A stretch of 64,000 nt of DNA from Setoptus koraiensis. Lineage: Eukaryota; Arthropoda. The translations under genes were made by a program, and so were the position numbers. The notes below the pieces were generated by a model. The model did not search any database and was not told the origin of the DNA. It saw only the letters and a list, made by a program, of their open reading frames with translations. Below, piece by piece: positions 23,311 through 36,694 of this stretch. The stretch lies in contig CM106585.1 of the NCBI GenBank assembly GCA_048013815.1, forward strand, positions 21,948,001 through 22,012,000, given 5' to 3'. The first letter of the stretch is position 1, and each line of letters begins with the position of its first letter.

Positions 23311-26300
23311 GCGATGGCCGACAGGTTGCCGCAAACGACGAGGAGGCAAGAAGGAAATGGAACAATTCCCAATGTCTCAGATATCTGGCACAAGTCGGCT
23401 GAAAATCTCTTGCGAATCGCACCGAGATATGGCAGCAGAATGCAGATAACATGATGACACATACACAGTACACAGTGTATAGGCGCAGATAGCAGAGATA
23501 TGTGAGAGGTGTCAATCATTGTGATGCCATTTCCCAATGTCTGGCTGGCTTTTTTGCCCAGCGGTTTGACTGGGCCGCAGACAGGTGAATATTGTTGTGT
23601 TTGTTGTGTTTGCTGTGGCCACCACCCAAGCGCCATAAAAACTGCTCGTCGGCAATATTTACGATGTGACACGATTAACAAATCGCTGCAAATCTCCGAC
23701 TCACTCGCTCGCCCAAATGCAGCAACAACATTTACCAAAATACCCGCTCACAACAAGCGAGATTCACATTGGTTAGCTCACAAAAATATGTCCTGTCTCT
23801 GTTGTCAAATTTGTTTTGTTTTGTTGGTGTGCCCGGCATATGCATGCATGCACTATGTAAGTGTATGCGTGAGTGTCCTTGTTGAGCCGCTCGGATTGCG
23901 GCCCGACGGTGCGGATTGGCACGACGGCTCGTCAAATGCCGTTTGCCCGGCAGCGGCTGTGGGCGCCCTTCAATTCGAAGGGCGCCCGTCATTGGCAGCC
24001 TGTATTACACGTTTATGGTTTTAGCAGTTGGCAGTTTTAGTGTTTGGTGGTTTCGGTGTTTGCCAGTTTGAGCACCGGGCAGTTTGAGTATTCGGCAGTT
24101 TGAGTATTCGGCAATCTGAGTATTTGGTATTGCGAGTGGTCAGTGGTGGCCGGACTGGAGCACGGGTTGTGTACACAGTCCGACAGCTGCCCGAGCTTAC
24201 GTAATGAGAGAGATGCCTCACCTGTGTTTGTGGCTGTCGTTGTTGCCGTTATTGTTGCCATTTTGGTGCCTGACAGGCTCGTCAACTCACTCAAAACTGT
24301 CCCGTTTTGGAGCTATGATAAACAGGCGAAAGACAGGCGAAAAACCGGCCTTTTCGGGCGATTATTGGCCATATTATTCCATTCCGTCTTATCGCAGTGG
24401 GCATCGTTATTCAGTCTTATTGCGGCTACCGTGAGTGCAAGTGAGTGCAAGTGTGTCTTGGTGCAAGAGCACACGGCCCAGGCCTGAAGAGAGCCGCACA
24501 AAATAACGGTATTTGCGAGAAACTTTTCCGACCATTGGCGCACTTTTCCATCCGATCATCCAATATATTTGCCAATATAAAGCGAGCCAGATGGTTAGTT
24601 AGCGAGACCACAATAGTTAGATTTAAATAGTTAGTTAGTGTAAGGTGGACAAAACATGCACATTCATTACGTTGCACCGCTCGCCAATGGACGGGCGGCA
24701 GCTGACCAATGTCCAGTTATTGTGGCCACATCAACAGCAACAGCAACAACAACAATAACTGTTATTGTATTACTTATACATTATTGCTACTATCTGTCTC
24801 GGCAACGAAGGAGCGTACGATCGGCCACAATTACCTGTTGTTGGCAATGCCACAGCAATGATAATAGTAATGCCAATAGCCCGTCTCTCTGTCCGTCCAG
24901 CTGTCCAGCTATCCAAGCAGCCACTAAAAGAGCCACTCAAACGGCTACCCGAGGAGCTACCCAAAGAGATGGATGGCCAATTGCAATTTGGCATTTCCGT
25001 CATGTCCATCAATCACTTCTAACTCGAGCGAGCTCGCCCGTTGCTTCGCCGAGCCGGGCCAGGCCGCCGGCGCTAGCTCAATGTTGCCTCCTCTCGAATG
25101 CTTTCTCACCTGGCCGCCAGTCGCACCATTGTGCGGCTCACATTATACAATTGTCAGGCCAACTGCCAGCCAGTGCCGGCACACAAGCAACAACCCGCTG
25201 CCAACTTGCAACTATAACATGTGTCAACGGCGTGTATCAATATCAGACGGTTTGCGTCAAGTGCAACGCCGCTCGTCCGGTCATATTGACAAACAAACAA
25301 TCGACACTTGTCAGCCACTTGCCCGGCCACTCGCAAACTCGGCCAACAGCTGACTTGCCAAGCCGACCAACAGCTGACTTGCCAGGCTGGCCATCAGCTG
25401 ACTCGCTTGGACCGATTGCAGTTGATATGATTTGATTGGCGGCCAATATCCAATATCATGTTTATTTATTGGTCAACCGGTGTCAATCGGTCTCTGCCAC
25501 ATCGACGGCTATCCTCGCCCGAGTTGCACTCGATCGGTCCGAGCTGGAGGCAACGAAAAATTGTGGCCATATCAATATTACGGCCAGCGACATACACAAA
25601 CATCCACTGCTGACACTAGAATCTAGTATCTAGTGACTAGATACTGACCGATGGTCAAGCTTCACTCAAATCGCGATTCACTCGTGAATCACGACATGCT
25701 GTTCGGATATTCATGACTCACGATTCATGAATCATGAATCTTGAGCATTTGCAAAACTGGTGAATACTCTATCTGGTCCGTGTGTTCGGTCTGAATGTGG
25801 TTGCCTATGGTTGCAGTCCAGGTTCACTTGTGAAGCTTCACGAAAACCGCACCGGTCAATCCGACATTTGGGCCAACGAGTGGCCACTGGCCACTGGACA
25901 AGCAAACTATCCACGGGTGAATTTGAACTTTTGAGTCGCGTTTTTTGTGTTTTTTGTGTTTGTGTTGGCTCGTTGCTCTTACATGGTAACTTACCATTGG
26001 TAAGTTTAGCTTTCCCGAAGAACGGTAAATTTGTGACAATCGCAACTCTATCACCAATGGACCATTAGATAACTGTCCAGGTAAACATGGCGCTTCCTAC
26101 GGCCAGCCTATGGTTTGAATGGTCAATTGGTCAGCCGGTTGGCCGGTCGGTGGCCAGTTGATCAGTTGGGCCAGTTGAACCGGCTCATGTCAATGGGTGT
26201 CTCTGTGGATGTTGTCGATGCCAACTGTTTGTTGGCAAACTTTGTTTCCATCGACAAAAGTTATCGTCCTTCGAGGCGATCTGCTCAAGTTTGAATCGAT

Positions 26301-26484
26301 CCGCTGCCAGTCAACTAATCAACTTGACTGAGATAGCATCACAGTGCTGGATACAGTGTATTTGGAATCATGTTATTTGTACTTGCTGCATTCTCTTTCT
26401 TATGGTTGCATTGTTAACGACCAACGATTAAATGCGAGCCAACATTGTTATTTCCACAATTATTCAAATGGCAAGAGACGATGC

Positions 26485-26548
26485 GAAGAAGCGGCCGAAG
26501 AAGCGATCGAAGAAGCGACCGAAGAAGCGACCGAAGAAGCGGCGGCAG
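26485..26548. repeat. 12-bp tandem repeat (GAAGAAGCGACC)n
   Basis: About five units. On the + strand it reads as a Glu-Glu-Ala-Thr repeat inside a short open frame that I do not consider a gene. Confidence 0.85.
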
Positions 26549-27382
26549 AAAAAGAGGCAAGAAGCCGAAGAAAATTAAGCAGAAAAAAGGTATGGTGTCT
26601 GAATGATTGCATGCATCGCAATGCATCGAATGCATTCAACAGAGATTATATGTCAAATATAGCACGATACAGAGAATGGATGCTCGCCGGCTCGGCGTTG
26701 AGATTTAAATAAATTCTCGCATCTCTATTCACCTGTCTCGTCTCATGTTGTCCAATTGTGACTCGGTGGCCTGAGTGCAACACTTGACTTGTTGTTGTTG
26801 TTGTTGTTGTTCTGAGAATTCATAGAACAGGTTGAACCGTCGTTCGTTTGTCAGTGGGCATTGTTGTTTTGCCTAAGCACTTGATTAATCGTTGCATGTT
26901 GTATTATTATTTACAGTGGTAGGTATATGCGCACGGTATTTATACATAGACACATACACAGATTTATACAGAGATTTTGTGCGAAGAAAAACAATAGTTC
27001 AATGAGGCCAACGGACGCACCACCAACGAGCTGTCGCTTGGTGGTGGCTTATTTTGGGGGCATGCCATTTGGGAAGAACGCCACAGCCAAGACAATGAGA
27101 CTCTGGCAACAATTACCCAAAGTGACGGGCTGTGGGCAAAAACGAGTGATTAATCATTTGCAAAATACCGGCACAATCCGATCGTTATCGGGCTATGCAA
27201 ATCACAGTTATCATTGATTGATGCGCGCCATTTATACGCTATTGTCGCTTGCTTTGTCATATCGGCTTGGATGTGTCAGTTTGATTAGAGTTTCAGTTGA
27301 CGACTCGACTCGACGATCCGACTCGATGATTCGAGTTAGTGATTCGAGTTTGTGATTCGAGCTGCCAGTGACCAATTAGCGG

Positions 27383-29577
27383 CTACCTCCAGCGGTTGTT
27401 GTCGCACGACATCAGGCTAGTGGCTTGCTCTGCAGGCTCCTCCCCAATGCGATGCGTCAGGTAAAACATGTAGACAGTTCCGTTGAGATAGGTGAATACG
27501 AACAAGATTACTGTGGCCATCCAGCTGAAAATCTGGAAAAAAAGCGTCACAATTACGTATCAAAATACGTGATACAAATGATGCTGATCATTGAAGTTTG
27601 TTAGATCATCATTGACAAATGATAACAAAACAAATAGTTGTTACTCACGGTCAGACAGCTCGCTCTCGTAATGGTGAAATCGAGCAGCAGCTTAAAGCCG
27701 CAATTGTCGAGAATGTCCATTGTCGTGTTGATTATCTTTTGATGCTGCCAAAATATTCTGTTCAATTGAGTGTCACTAGATTTGATCAATCTCGCATGAA
27801 TTGACTCAATTTGATCATGAACACGACTCGCATAATACAAATAAAGCAAAATCTCCGCTATGTTCAGTGCCCCAATTAATATCTCAACAGGCGTAATGAG
27901 AATATTGTATGTTTTTGCAGTCACAATTGTAACAGTTAGCACAAACATAAATGAACGAAATGCCAAATCAACTGTATACAATAAATTCCAGCTTCTACTG
28001 GCCTTCTCTAATGCATGTATCGTCTTGTGAAATTGCCACAATATCTCACGCTCTCTAGACAATAATTCATTGATGCTTGCCATTAATTGAGGCTCAATTT
28101 TAATAATGGGCAGCGAGTGCCGCTGTCGCACACTCTGCTCCATCATTAATTGCGACCAAGCTGTGGCATTTTCGGCATTTTCGGCACTTCCGGTTCGGGC
28201 TATTTTTGTCCCACTATTATTGTTATTGTCATTCATATTATTGGTTTTGGTTGTGCATTCATGGAAATGTACGAATGAACGAGAATGAGTAACGCAACTC
28301 TGAGACAGTTTGCTGGATCGGTGAGGCTTGCCGAAGAAAAATCTATCGTTTTTCATCGTGAGTGTGCCTGGCGACCCCAAACCAAAGTGATCGTATTTTC
28401 TGGGTAAGCGGGTTGTTTCTTCGATGATATGTTCGCTCAATTTGTCCAGTTTGTTACGAACTGTGTTATATCTCTCCAAAGAAGATCTTAATGTTACGTG
28501 AAAATATCCTGTCACAATGGAACATTTGAACAGATTCCAACTAGTTGAGGCAAACGCAATTATAGTGGCACTATTTAATAGGAAACAAAAGTTTGATTGA
28601 GCATTCGGATAATCCAGCCTGAACCAGTGTTCCCAGAAACTGTTGTTTGTGCCGTTCGCAAGGTTGGCATTGTCGACAAATCGCATCTTATTGTCGCCAG
28701 GCTCAAATGAGAAGTTCCAATTGGATGGAGTTCTGGTCGTCATGGGAATCCCTATCACGGGTATCAATATTATGGTGCCTACCAAGAGCAGCCAAGTGAG
28801 TCGTAGCAATCTATATACGATGCTTATTTGCCATTCAGGAAATCTCCCCGTAAGCGGCTTGCAACTAGTAAGCGGCTTGCAACTAGTAAGTTGGCCCTCA
28901 TCGACACTGTGCCTTTCTATATCTTTTGTTGCTTTTTGTCTAGTTACATTTCGCCAATCAATTTTTGTTTCTGTCACTGAAGTCTCCACTAGGGAATTTG
29001 TGGCGCCAACAGGACAGCTCGATTTGCATAATTTATTTTTTTTAATATTATTGTCTTGCGACAATTTTATATTGTCTAATAGTTTGAATTGATCATCTAA
29101 AAATGTTCTAAACCAATTCAATTGTTCTTCTCGTTGATCTTTGCCCCCGGCTAGCCCGCCATCAATCCAAATCTTCAAGCAAGCATAAACGTGGCTCATC
29201 ATGCCCAACAAATTCAGTGATCTGGCGCGTGAATAATGAAACAATCCGTCGCATGACAAATAAGATAATTGAGCGTCTCTACTAATCATAAATTTAAATC
29301 TCATTCTAATCATAACTAAATTCACTATAAATGCAACAATAACAAACAAATCACAAGCGAGATTTCTGTATTTCCGCTTCGTTTCTCTCAGGTTATCTTG
29401 TTGAATTGATACGCTCGACCAGTCAACGAGCATGAGCATAAATTTAAAGGCATACAAATTGATTTTGCCAAACGGTGCCATAAATACTGTCTTATCACTA
29501 TATTCATCATCCTGCTGCTCGTTGTCATGTCCTTCCTCTTTCGGGTCTGTCTTACTGCTGCTGATTAATTCTTTCAT
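27383..29577 (-). CDS. Gustatory-receptor-like seven-transmembrane chemoreceptor, two exons
   Basis: The exons are complement 27649-29577 (643 codons) and complement 27383-27532 (49 codons plus TAG). They are joined in phase 0 across a 116-bp intron with donor GTGAGT and acceptor TTTCCAG. The ATG at 29577 is preceded by a pyrimidine-rich TTTTTCAG, so a 5' untranslated exon may splice just before it. The 692-aa product has hydrophobic segments around DLFVIVAFIVNLVMI, WLLLVGTIILIPVIGI, NSATIIAFASTSW, FMFVLTVTIVTAKTY and ILIGALNIAEILLYLYY. A conserved-looking intracellular helix (HDQIESIHARLI) follows, and the last helix is encoded by the short exon (WMATVILFVFTYLNGTVYMF). A terminal helix on its own exon, with a TYL motif, is typical of arthropod GRs. 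The protein would be a ligand-gated cation channel subunit in sensory neurons. It is longer than the usual roughly 400 aa because of long hydrophilic loops. The ligand cannot be predicted. Confidence 0.7.
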
Positions 29578-32500
29578 CACTGAAAAACAAATCAACTGAT
29601 TGACTATTCAATCGATTAATCAATTAACTAACTAGCTAATGTCGACCCTCATTAGCATAACGCTTCTTCGCCATGTCTGTGTTTTCTTTGTTTAACTAAT
29701 TTCTCCGGCAGTGTGGTCGTAAATGCAGGCCCGCAGTTCAACTCTTTGCCATGAGTGTACAGCGAACCTCGAATAAATTTGAATAATTAAGCTGACCTTG
29801 ATATATTCATCATTATTGGTTTCATTATTGATATTGACCGATAGCTATTCATGTGCAAACGTTCCAGCTAATCATTGATATGATGCCTATCCATATCTGA
29901 ATAAACTGCCGCAAACGTGACTTTACGCTATTCAAGTGAAAACTAATGTTTTTTCAGTAAAATAATTGAATTTTCTATCAATGAAAAGTGCCAGAATACA
30001 AAATAAGAAGAAGCGCGATAAACGGAAAGCGCTTCTGAGCGGTCGCCACTGGGTCTTTCTAGAAATGGAATATCGATCGAATTCGTCAATTCACTAGGCA
30101 ACCATGGAAAACATCCTCTGCCTCTCTCTGTCTGTCTCTCTCTGTCTGTCTCTCTCTGTCTGTCTCTCTCTCTCTCTCTCTGACTGTCTCTCTCTGTCGC
30201 CCTCTGTTCATGATGACATAGCACGATAGATATCTATTTTGTGATGCGAGGTCTGTTTGGGTAGAATGACTCTAAAATTGGATCAATTCTAGAGTAATTC
30301 ACACCAATAATAGACCGAGATATGAACAAGATTCGAGGTTAAATCGCATTATTCATGTTTATTTGAGTCTGACATGATAGTGCCTAATTGAAGCGAGCAT
30401 TGTGAATGCATGCCCGGTGTATCGTGCACGCTACGAAAACGATTTTTAACTGAAAAATCAGAGCGAAGAGCCCCTTCGAGGGAAATATAGTGCCGCGCTA
30501 TAGCGTGCTAGAACGATTTCGGAGATCCGTCAGAAAAATGAACAAAAACGTAATTTGTAATGAACCTTTTCAGGGGTTTCCGGCGAATATCGAGACATTT
30601 GGAAAATGTACGAATGACAGAGATCTTGTCATGCTTTACATTTATCATTCGCTTGGTTGTCGCGAGTCAAAACAGTCTTCAGTACATATAGCGATCGAAA
30701 TATTAGCGCCAGAGTGTGCATATGGAAATGCATTTACAGAATGGCTTGACTCTTATTGACTCGACTTGAGGTCGACCAACGATAAAACTAACGACAAAAT
30801 CATGGAGTGAATACTTTTTTGGATTGAATATTTTTCTGTGGCACAGAATCTGTGCCCATTTTGAGGTGTTTGTGTGCACCCGGCGTAGTAAAAAGCTTTA
30901 CACTTTGTCAGCTCAACTAACCGTCAGACTGGTGTCATTGCTCACCTGTCAGAACAACAAAAATTGCACGACAGTTAGTGTGATATGTCGAATTTTACAC
31001 TGCAAGTCATACGATGCAACTTGTATCCGGTTGTCATGTGCACCGGCGATGGCCATCATTTGCTAGATGTTTTGCATGGCAAACTTCCTCTTGGCGGCCA
31101 ACGGCGAAAAGCAACACAACTGTGAGTTGGTCGCAAACAAGCTATGTCGTCAACAAATATTGACGGACATGGACAAATTTATAATAATATTGTGTCGCAT
31201 GGATGGCATCGACTGCACAGGAGGACAGGTGAAGTTGGACAAATTTCTAGTTTCAACGGTGGTAATGGGTGGCAAACGAAAACAGTTGCGTATAGCGATA
31301 GTTGTTTTTGGTGGCGAGAGTTGGTTTGTTGTAATCAAGAGAGAATACATTGGAAATTGCAACAAACACGGCCAAACCCATGGGCTGAAACTATTTTCAA
31401 GTGAAGCCGTTGCACGAGTCAAGTACGAACCAACTTAAGACCAAATTAAGACACTATTTATAACACCATTATATTGGTATTGGCAATGCGATTGCTCACT
31501 CGACAATGATTGGTCAGTGCAACGAATGGCGGCATTGATAATATTGCTAATATAATATTAATATAATATTAGTTTGTGCTGTTAATATTGCCGTGTTAAC
31601 AGATAGACATGACCCAGATAAAGTCCGGTGGCGAGTTGAAAATAATTGTATCATGAACTAGACAGAGCGACTTACTTTTCGATTGTTGTGTGCTTAGGCG
31701 ATTTGCTGGTCAGCAAGGGTAAAGTTTGTTGGCAGCGGCAGCGGCGGCAGCAGCAGCAGCAGAGGCAATAAAAATGATAATAATAATGATCGATTTATAA
31801 ATAGTAAATAAATAGTGAATAGTTGGTAGGCAAATAGAAAAAGATTTATTTATACAAGAGTGGGGTTATTATTTTGTTGTGGCCGGTTCACAATACAACG
31901 GCAACACTTGTAGACACAAAAATCAAATTGAATCCATGTATCACACCCTGTTTGTAGTTGGCCTGCGATTTGGCAGTTGAGTTGTGAGATTTGAAACGGA
32001 GCTTGCAGTCTAACGGACCATTGACGGCATATAGTGACCGTATGGATATAGTCAGTTTATGGCTAAAGTCGGTGTATACACATGCACTCTGCCGGCAATG
32101 GAAACAAGCGAAGCGCGTCGAGATAATGTAGACCGAGAGAAAGTTTTATTTATATTTGTATTTGTATTCTCATATAAAGTGTGTCTCGACGAGTGTGTGC
32201 TCAAGTTGCTGGCAAGACACTGGCACAATTGGCAGCCAGCAATAGCCGCTCTGTAGAGCATGACGACGATGATGAGAGTGATGTGGGCACGATGACACGC
32301 AACAAATGATTTTGCAAATAGCACACTTATTGTGTATTATGTAACTTGCATTCATCATGAGTTGTTGTCACCCATTACGCCGGTCATTATAACGCCTGCC
32401 AGAAGCAATATAATAATAATAATAATAATATTGGCAATATATTAACGTTATATAATAATGTAATGGACAGTGGTGTGCAAAAAGCGCAAACAAGTGCGCC

Positions 32501-34517
32501 AACCGACAAACTAGCTACTACTACAAACAGGCAGATGCTGGTATTTAGATTTGAATTTAAATTTAAACTTGGCCGGCCGGCTGACTTTCACCGGCGACCC
32601 ATGGCATGGCTTACGTAATAGATTTTAACGTCAAATGCCCGTTTGATGCCCATCACTCATGTTGGCATCGCTCATTTACTATTTGATTTGGCTGTTTGGG
32701 CTATTTTTAAAATTAACAACAACTGCTCAATTGGTGGCAACAATGTGCATTGTATTCAAATGATGCTCCCTCTTGGGCTACTTCAACTGCCTCATTTGCC
32801 TACAATGCTTTTTATTGTGCTGAATTAACGCTACTAGATGCCAGTGGCCAGTAACACAACACACATAACGGCTCCATGCCTCGGAAATTTGGATTTTCCA
32901 CTCGCTGGTCAAGCAGAGATACCGACGCAAACAGTGTGGCGCTGCCGGCGCGACGCCCAACAATCGCTTGGCGTCAGTTATTTGATCAGCTGATCACACC
33001 ACAGTTGCATCACACAACAAATGACAGCACAGGTGAGGTGGGCGCCCACATACCACTAGTGACACACGTCCACCTGTTGTTGTTGTTGTTGTTAATATTG
33101 GCTCATGTTGGCAACTGGTCAACTCATGGCCGAACTCAACTAACCCAACTGTTGACTATTACTGTTACGTAAGAGAGTGACCACTATGTGAGCGCTGCAA
33201 TGACGGTCATATGAGCAATAGGTGCATCATCATCAGCGACGCTGACCAGCGGCCAGTGGTCGCTGCTGACCGATTAACATTGGCGCCGTTGTTGTTGTTG
33301 TCGTGGTTGTGGTTGTTGTTGTTGCTGTTGCTGTTGCCATTGTAGTAGTGGCGTGTCCAATGTGGCCAACAATGGTCAGCTACACCGCTGGCCGGAGTAT
33401 AATAAAGATAAGCCTGCAACCACCAACTACTAGCAAGTAACAGGTAGAGGGTGGAAGGATTAAGACAAGCAACCCTGAATAAAGCCCGCTCGGCTTCTCA
33501 CTTGACAGTCACCGTTGCCGGCCAGACGCTATGACGTAAGTAATTGTGGTTTGACATCACCGAAAGCAGCAACGGCAACAACAACCAACAAACAACAACT
33601 CACGACACCGACAGCAACAGCCAGACCAGCAACAACAACAACAAACGAGAACATGCTCAGAAGCTAGAGGTAATAATAATAATTGGCGGCCGCAAAATAA
33701 CAATAGATAGCTGACCACCGCACCGCATTTCATATCTTGCATCTTGCTATATGTGGACACCACCAGCAACTGATGATGAGCTTACCTTGGCTGTGAAATG
33801 ATGCTGCTGATAAAGTGATGCAATGCGATGCGGTGTGAATTAGTGGTAGTGGTAGTTGAGTGCAAGTGAAGGCCAGACTTCACCTGAATATCAAAACCAG
33901 AGAAGAATCACTTGTGGTTGTTGCTGTTGTTGTTGCTGCTGCTGCTGGCGCTGCTGCTGATGGCTGGTGTTGGCTGTTGTTGGTGGTGCCGATGGTGCAA
34001 AGATTGTGTGGATGATTGCATTGTGTGTACCTGTCGAGCCAGTGCCTCACTCGACCGCTAACACCATAGCCCAGGCTATCAATCATGTTAGTCGGCATGG
34101 CGCTGTTGTTGTTGTACAACAACATTGTTATATAATGTGTGTATATATAATGTTACACACTCTTACAGCCATGTATGATGTAATGGTATTTGTATTACTA
34201 TTACTATTATGTGATACTTACTTAAACAATATACATGCATTAATAACTAACCTCAATCGCTCAATATCTCCATCAACTGGGCCAGCCAGTCAGTCAACTT
34301 TGTGTGTTCTTTTGCACTTTTAAACTTATACGCAACTCACAAACAACATGAGACAGCGTGAGTGTGTCAGAATAATTCAGAAGATGTCGGTCAAAATAAT
34401 TTCATGGTCAATCATAAATAATCTCATTCTCTATACTGTATCCGAATTGCAATACAACAGGTGCCAGTAACTCATGAACTGACCGCCAACTCAACTCTTC
34501 TACTCCTACAAACACAC
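29578..34517. other. Intergenic region, no supported gene
   Basis: Contains a (TCTCTGTC)n-type pyrimidine repeat at about 30120-30200, a GCGGCAGCAGCAG run near 31735-31765, an (AAT)n run near 32410-32430, (GTT)n near 33075-33095 and 33287-33325, and CAA/CAG runs near 33565-33645. One balanced-composition frame (31067-31438) is listed separately. Nothing else here is supported. Confidence 0.5.
31067..31438 (+). CDS. Doubtful hypothetical protein, 123 aa
   Basis: ATG 31067 to TAA 31438, unrecognised. Its composition is more protein-like than most open frames here, with beta-strand-like stretches such as KFLVSTVVMGGK and QLRIAIVVFGGESWFVVI. There is no signal peptide, no identified motif and no good promoter. 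It could be a chance frame or one exon of something larger. Confidence 0.15.
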   Translation: MFCMANFLLAANGEKQHNCELVANKLCRQQILTDMDKFIIILCRMDGIDCTGGQVKLDKFLVSTVVMGGKRKQLRIAIVVFGGESWFVVIKREYIGNCNKHGQTHGLKLFSSEAVARVKYEPT

Positions 34518-35560
34518 TTACAAACACATACAAACACACTGATCAACTCTCGCAATGCTCAATAAATTCAACATATCTTTCCATCGTTTCTGGCACTTTT
34601 TCAGACCAACAATCTTGCTGTCGAAAATGATTGCACTCATTACTAATACATACATTAACGTTATATAGCGTATGCTAATGACGTTAATGATAAAACCAAT
34701 GACAATCATCGCTTGTGTTTGATTATCTCGTAGTCGATTGTCTGACAAATGAGAGGCTCACCTCAGACACACGTGAACCTGAAGACAACCGTCTCTACTA
34801 AACCTCATATCGAGGGGTACAAAGTCAGGCGACAATCCCTGATCGGGTTGGCGTCAGCTCGAGCTGCAGAGCGACACAGTGGTCTAATGGGTCTAAGTCT
34901 AGATTTTCCAATAACCTCGTCCGAAATATTCTTATAAAATCCTTGCCCTATGAATGCAATTTTGTTGAGCGCACCACTTTGCGTCGAACGAATACGAAAA
35001 ACTGCAATGAACGTGCGATTATACTCAGAACACCATAGATACCGAATAGGCCAACGACAGTCTAGTCCGTCTGAGAAGGTTGCCTCGTCAGTCAGCCAAG
35101 TGTCCTTCTCCTATTTCAAACAATAGTTGTGTGATAACACCGATAGCTCGTTGGGACATGAATCAAGTACTCGTCTGTTTCCTACAAGCTGGTAATTTTT
35201 CAATAAACATGCTAGCCATCTTGTGTGGACATTTGAATACTCGATTCTGTTCATCTCCAAGGTCAACGAGGCCGTAAAAAGAGCCCCAATAAGAGATATA
35301 CTGCCAGCTTGAATATAATTTAGGTTGACCGGTTTATAGACATGGACGGCGGTGCATGAACGGTCATCCATGGGCCCTCGAATTGCGTGTATTCCGATAT
35401 ATGTGATTGTTCTCTCCTAGTAAACATTGAGTCACAAGTGCCTCCAATGTGAGTGTATATTTGGTACATGGTTTGGTGTATGGGCCCCGGCGACTTTCTA
35501 GAAATATCCACGGTGGGAATGCCTCGGGGTCAATGTCAATAACAGCTGGTATGCGAACTG
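34518..35560 (-). pseudogene. Scraps of a possible multi-pass membrane protein gene
   Basis: Several short minus-strand frames look more protein-like than chance but do not join into one clean model. At about 35365-35550 there is a cysteine-bearing stretch containing PEAFPPWIFLESRRGPY. At 35111-35371 there is a helix around YIQAGSISLIGALFTASLTL. Near 34945-35040 there is GLFGIYGVLSIIARSLQFFVFV. At 34518-34748 there is MIVIGFIINVISIRYITLMYVLVMSA in pieces. The hydrophobic segments could be exons of a tetraspan or chemoreceptor-type protein, or a decayed copy of one. The small HSP promoter begins immediately to the right, in the opposite orientation. Family unknown. Confidence 0.22.
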
Positions 35561-35574
35561 CACCGAATGTTAGG

Positions 35575-35707
35575 GAAGTTTCTGGAAAATGCTCGCACTA
35601 ACCGCGATTCTGCGCTCTTGGGCAGCTTCAAATGAAAGAGCGCGAAATTTCTGGAAAATTCCCACGCAAACGTATATAAACGAGGCGTTCGAACCAGAGT
35701 TTTCAGT
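35575..35707 (+). promoter_or_regulatory. Heat-shock promoter of the first small HSP gene
   Basis: Alternating GAA/TTC pentamers form one heat-shock element at 35575-35587 (three perfect units) and another at 35644-35661 (four perfect units, GAA-TTC-GAA-TTC at 5-bp spacing). TATATAAA follows at 35673-35680 and an initiator TCAGT at 35703-35707, about 31 bp from the TATA box. This is a complete HSF-responsive promoter in canonical order. Confidence 0.88.
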
Positions 35708-35911
35708 ACTAACTTGCAAAGTAACAAATATACATTCACCTTCTTCAAAGACCAAATAATAAATCGACCAATCATTACCAACTCGCAAACCACTAGCAAG
35801 CACTCATCAAATAATCAAAAACGACAAAACCAACAACCCGAAACTCGTCAAAAGACAAAAAAGTATCCGAAAGTAATTGAGAGTCAACTTGTGTAAACGC
35901 ATCAAGTCAAC

Positions 35912-36514
35912 ATGTCGTGGCTTCTACGCGATCCATTCTATGACGACTTCCTCGCACCAGCGACCCGACACTATCACCGTCAACCTGTTAGAGTTCATCG
36001 ACTACCATTGTCCAGAACGGTTAATCATGATCTAATGCCAACCTTTGATCAAACTCTCAGCCAGTTGCAAAATGTTATGGATGATGTCAACACGGCTATT
36101 GGCCAATACCAGTCAGGACTGGGACGCGATCTGGGTACTGGAGGAATGAAGACAACTCGCACTGGAGATGGAAATCTACAAATGGCCATCGATGTCTCTC
36201 AATACAAACCTGAAGAGATCAAAGTCAGATTATGCGACGACAATCTTGTTGTCGAAGGCAAGACAGAGACGTCTGAGAATGACTCTTATCACAAGAGCGA
36301 ATTCAAGCGATGGCTCAAGCTGCCCGCTGACTGCAAACACGAGGCTATTAAGTCAACACTAACACCGGACAGAAAGCTTCTCATTGAGGTTCCAATGCTG
36401 AAACCAATAGCTGACAATCGGTCGCGAACAATTCCTATTGAAGTTCAACAGAAACCGGCAGTCGAATCGGCCCAGGATGGTGACAAGCAACAAGGCGATG
36501 CCACCAAAAAGTAA
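35912..36514 (+). CDS. Small heat shock protein (HSP20/alpha-crystallin), copy 1
   Basis: 200 aa, intronless, ATG 35912 to TAA. The N-terminal arm starts MSWLLRDPFYDDFL. The alpha-crystallin domain spans roughly residues 85-165, with IDVSQYKPEEIKVRL, the VVEGKTE loop strand, the DSYHKSEFKRWLKLPAD block (the family's R-x-F-x-R...LP signature) and a TPDRKLLIEVP closing strand. The C-terminal I-x-I motif is present as TIPIEV, which docks between dimers in oligomers. The protein is an ATP-independent chaperone that holds unfolding proteins, probably cytosolic since no signal peptide is seen. The promoter carries two heat-shock elements and the leader is about 205 nt, so strong induction by heat or proteotoxic stress is expected. 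It is one of a tandem pair with the gene at 37743. Confidence 0.95.
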   Translation: MSWLLRDPFYDDFLAPATRHYHRQPVRVHRLPLSRTVNHDLMPTFDQTLSQLQNVMDDVNTAIGQYQSGLGRDLGTGGMKTTRTGDGNLQMAIDVSQYKPEEIKVRLCDDNLVVEGKTETSENDSYHKSEFKRWLKLPADCKHEAIKSTLTPDRKLLIEVPMLKPIADNRSRTIPIEVQQKPAVESAQDGDKQQGDATKK

Positions 36515-36688
36515 AAATTATGATCTCGCCAACCTGCAAGCAAGAGTGAGACATCGAAAACGACCAGCATTGCTATTTAAATCTATGTAAAAATTGTCTA
36601 CTCATATCATTAATCTCCATCTTTGTCTCAGGTATCAGTTTACTACAATGATATTACGAAAAAATAAGATGTAGTACCTAGAACAGTC

Positions 36689-36694
36689 AATAAA
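36689..36694 (+). terminator. Polyadenylation signal AATAAA of small HSP copy 1
   Basis: AATAAA lies 175 nt after the stop codon. Confidence 0.6.

Larger units (their letters stand above)
15204..27382. other. Twelve-kilobase gene-poor, low-complexity region
   Basis: I found no supported exon on either strand. Open frames, up to about 260 codons, have repeat-driven or biased composition and no recognisable domain. The DNA is rich in TGGCC/GGCCA, TGACA/TGTCA and CAA/GTT words and in short tandem arrays, some listed separately. The left end is presumably the 3' untranslated region of the CABIT gene: an AATAAA-type signal occurs in the run at about 15640-15650 (TAATAAAATAAAC). Confidence 0.55.

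Noticed and set aside
24656-25435. Open frame of about 259 codons on the + strand
   Set aside because: Composition follows the local TGGCC- and CAG-rich DNA, there is no recognisable domain, the C-terminal part is a short tandem repeat (RPTADLP), and overlapping frames on both strands are also open.
30120-30224. Arg/Glu-rich minus-strand frame near 30 kb
   Set aside because: Translation of a TCTCTGTC pyrimidine repeat.
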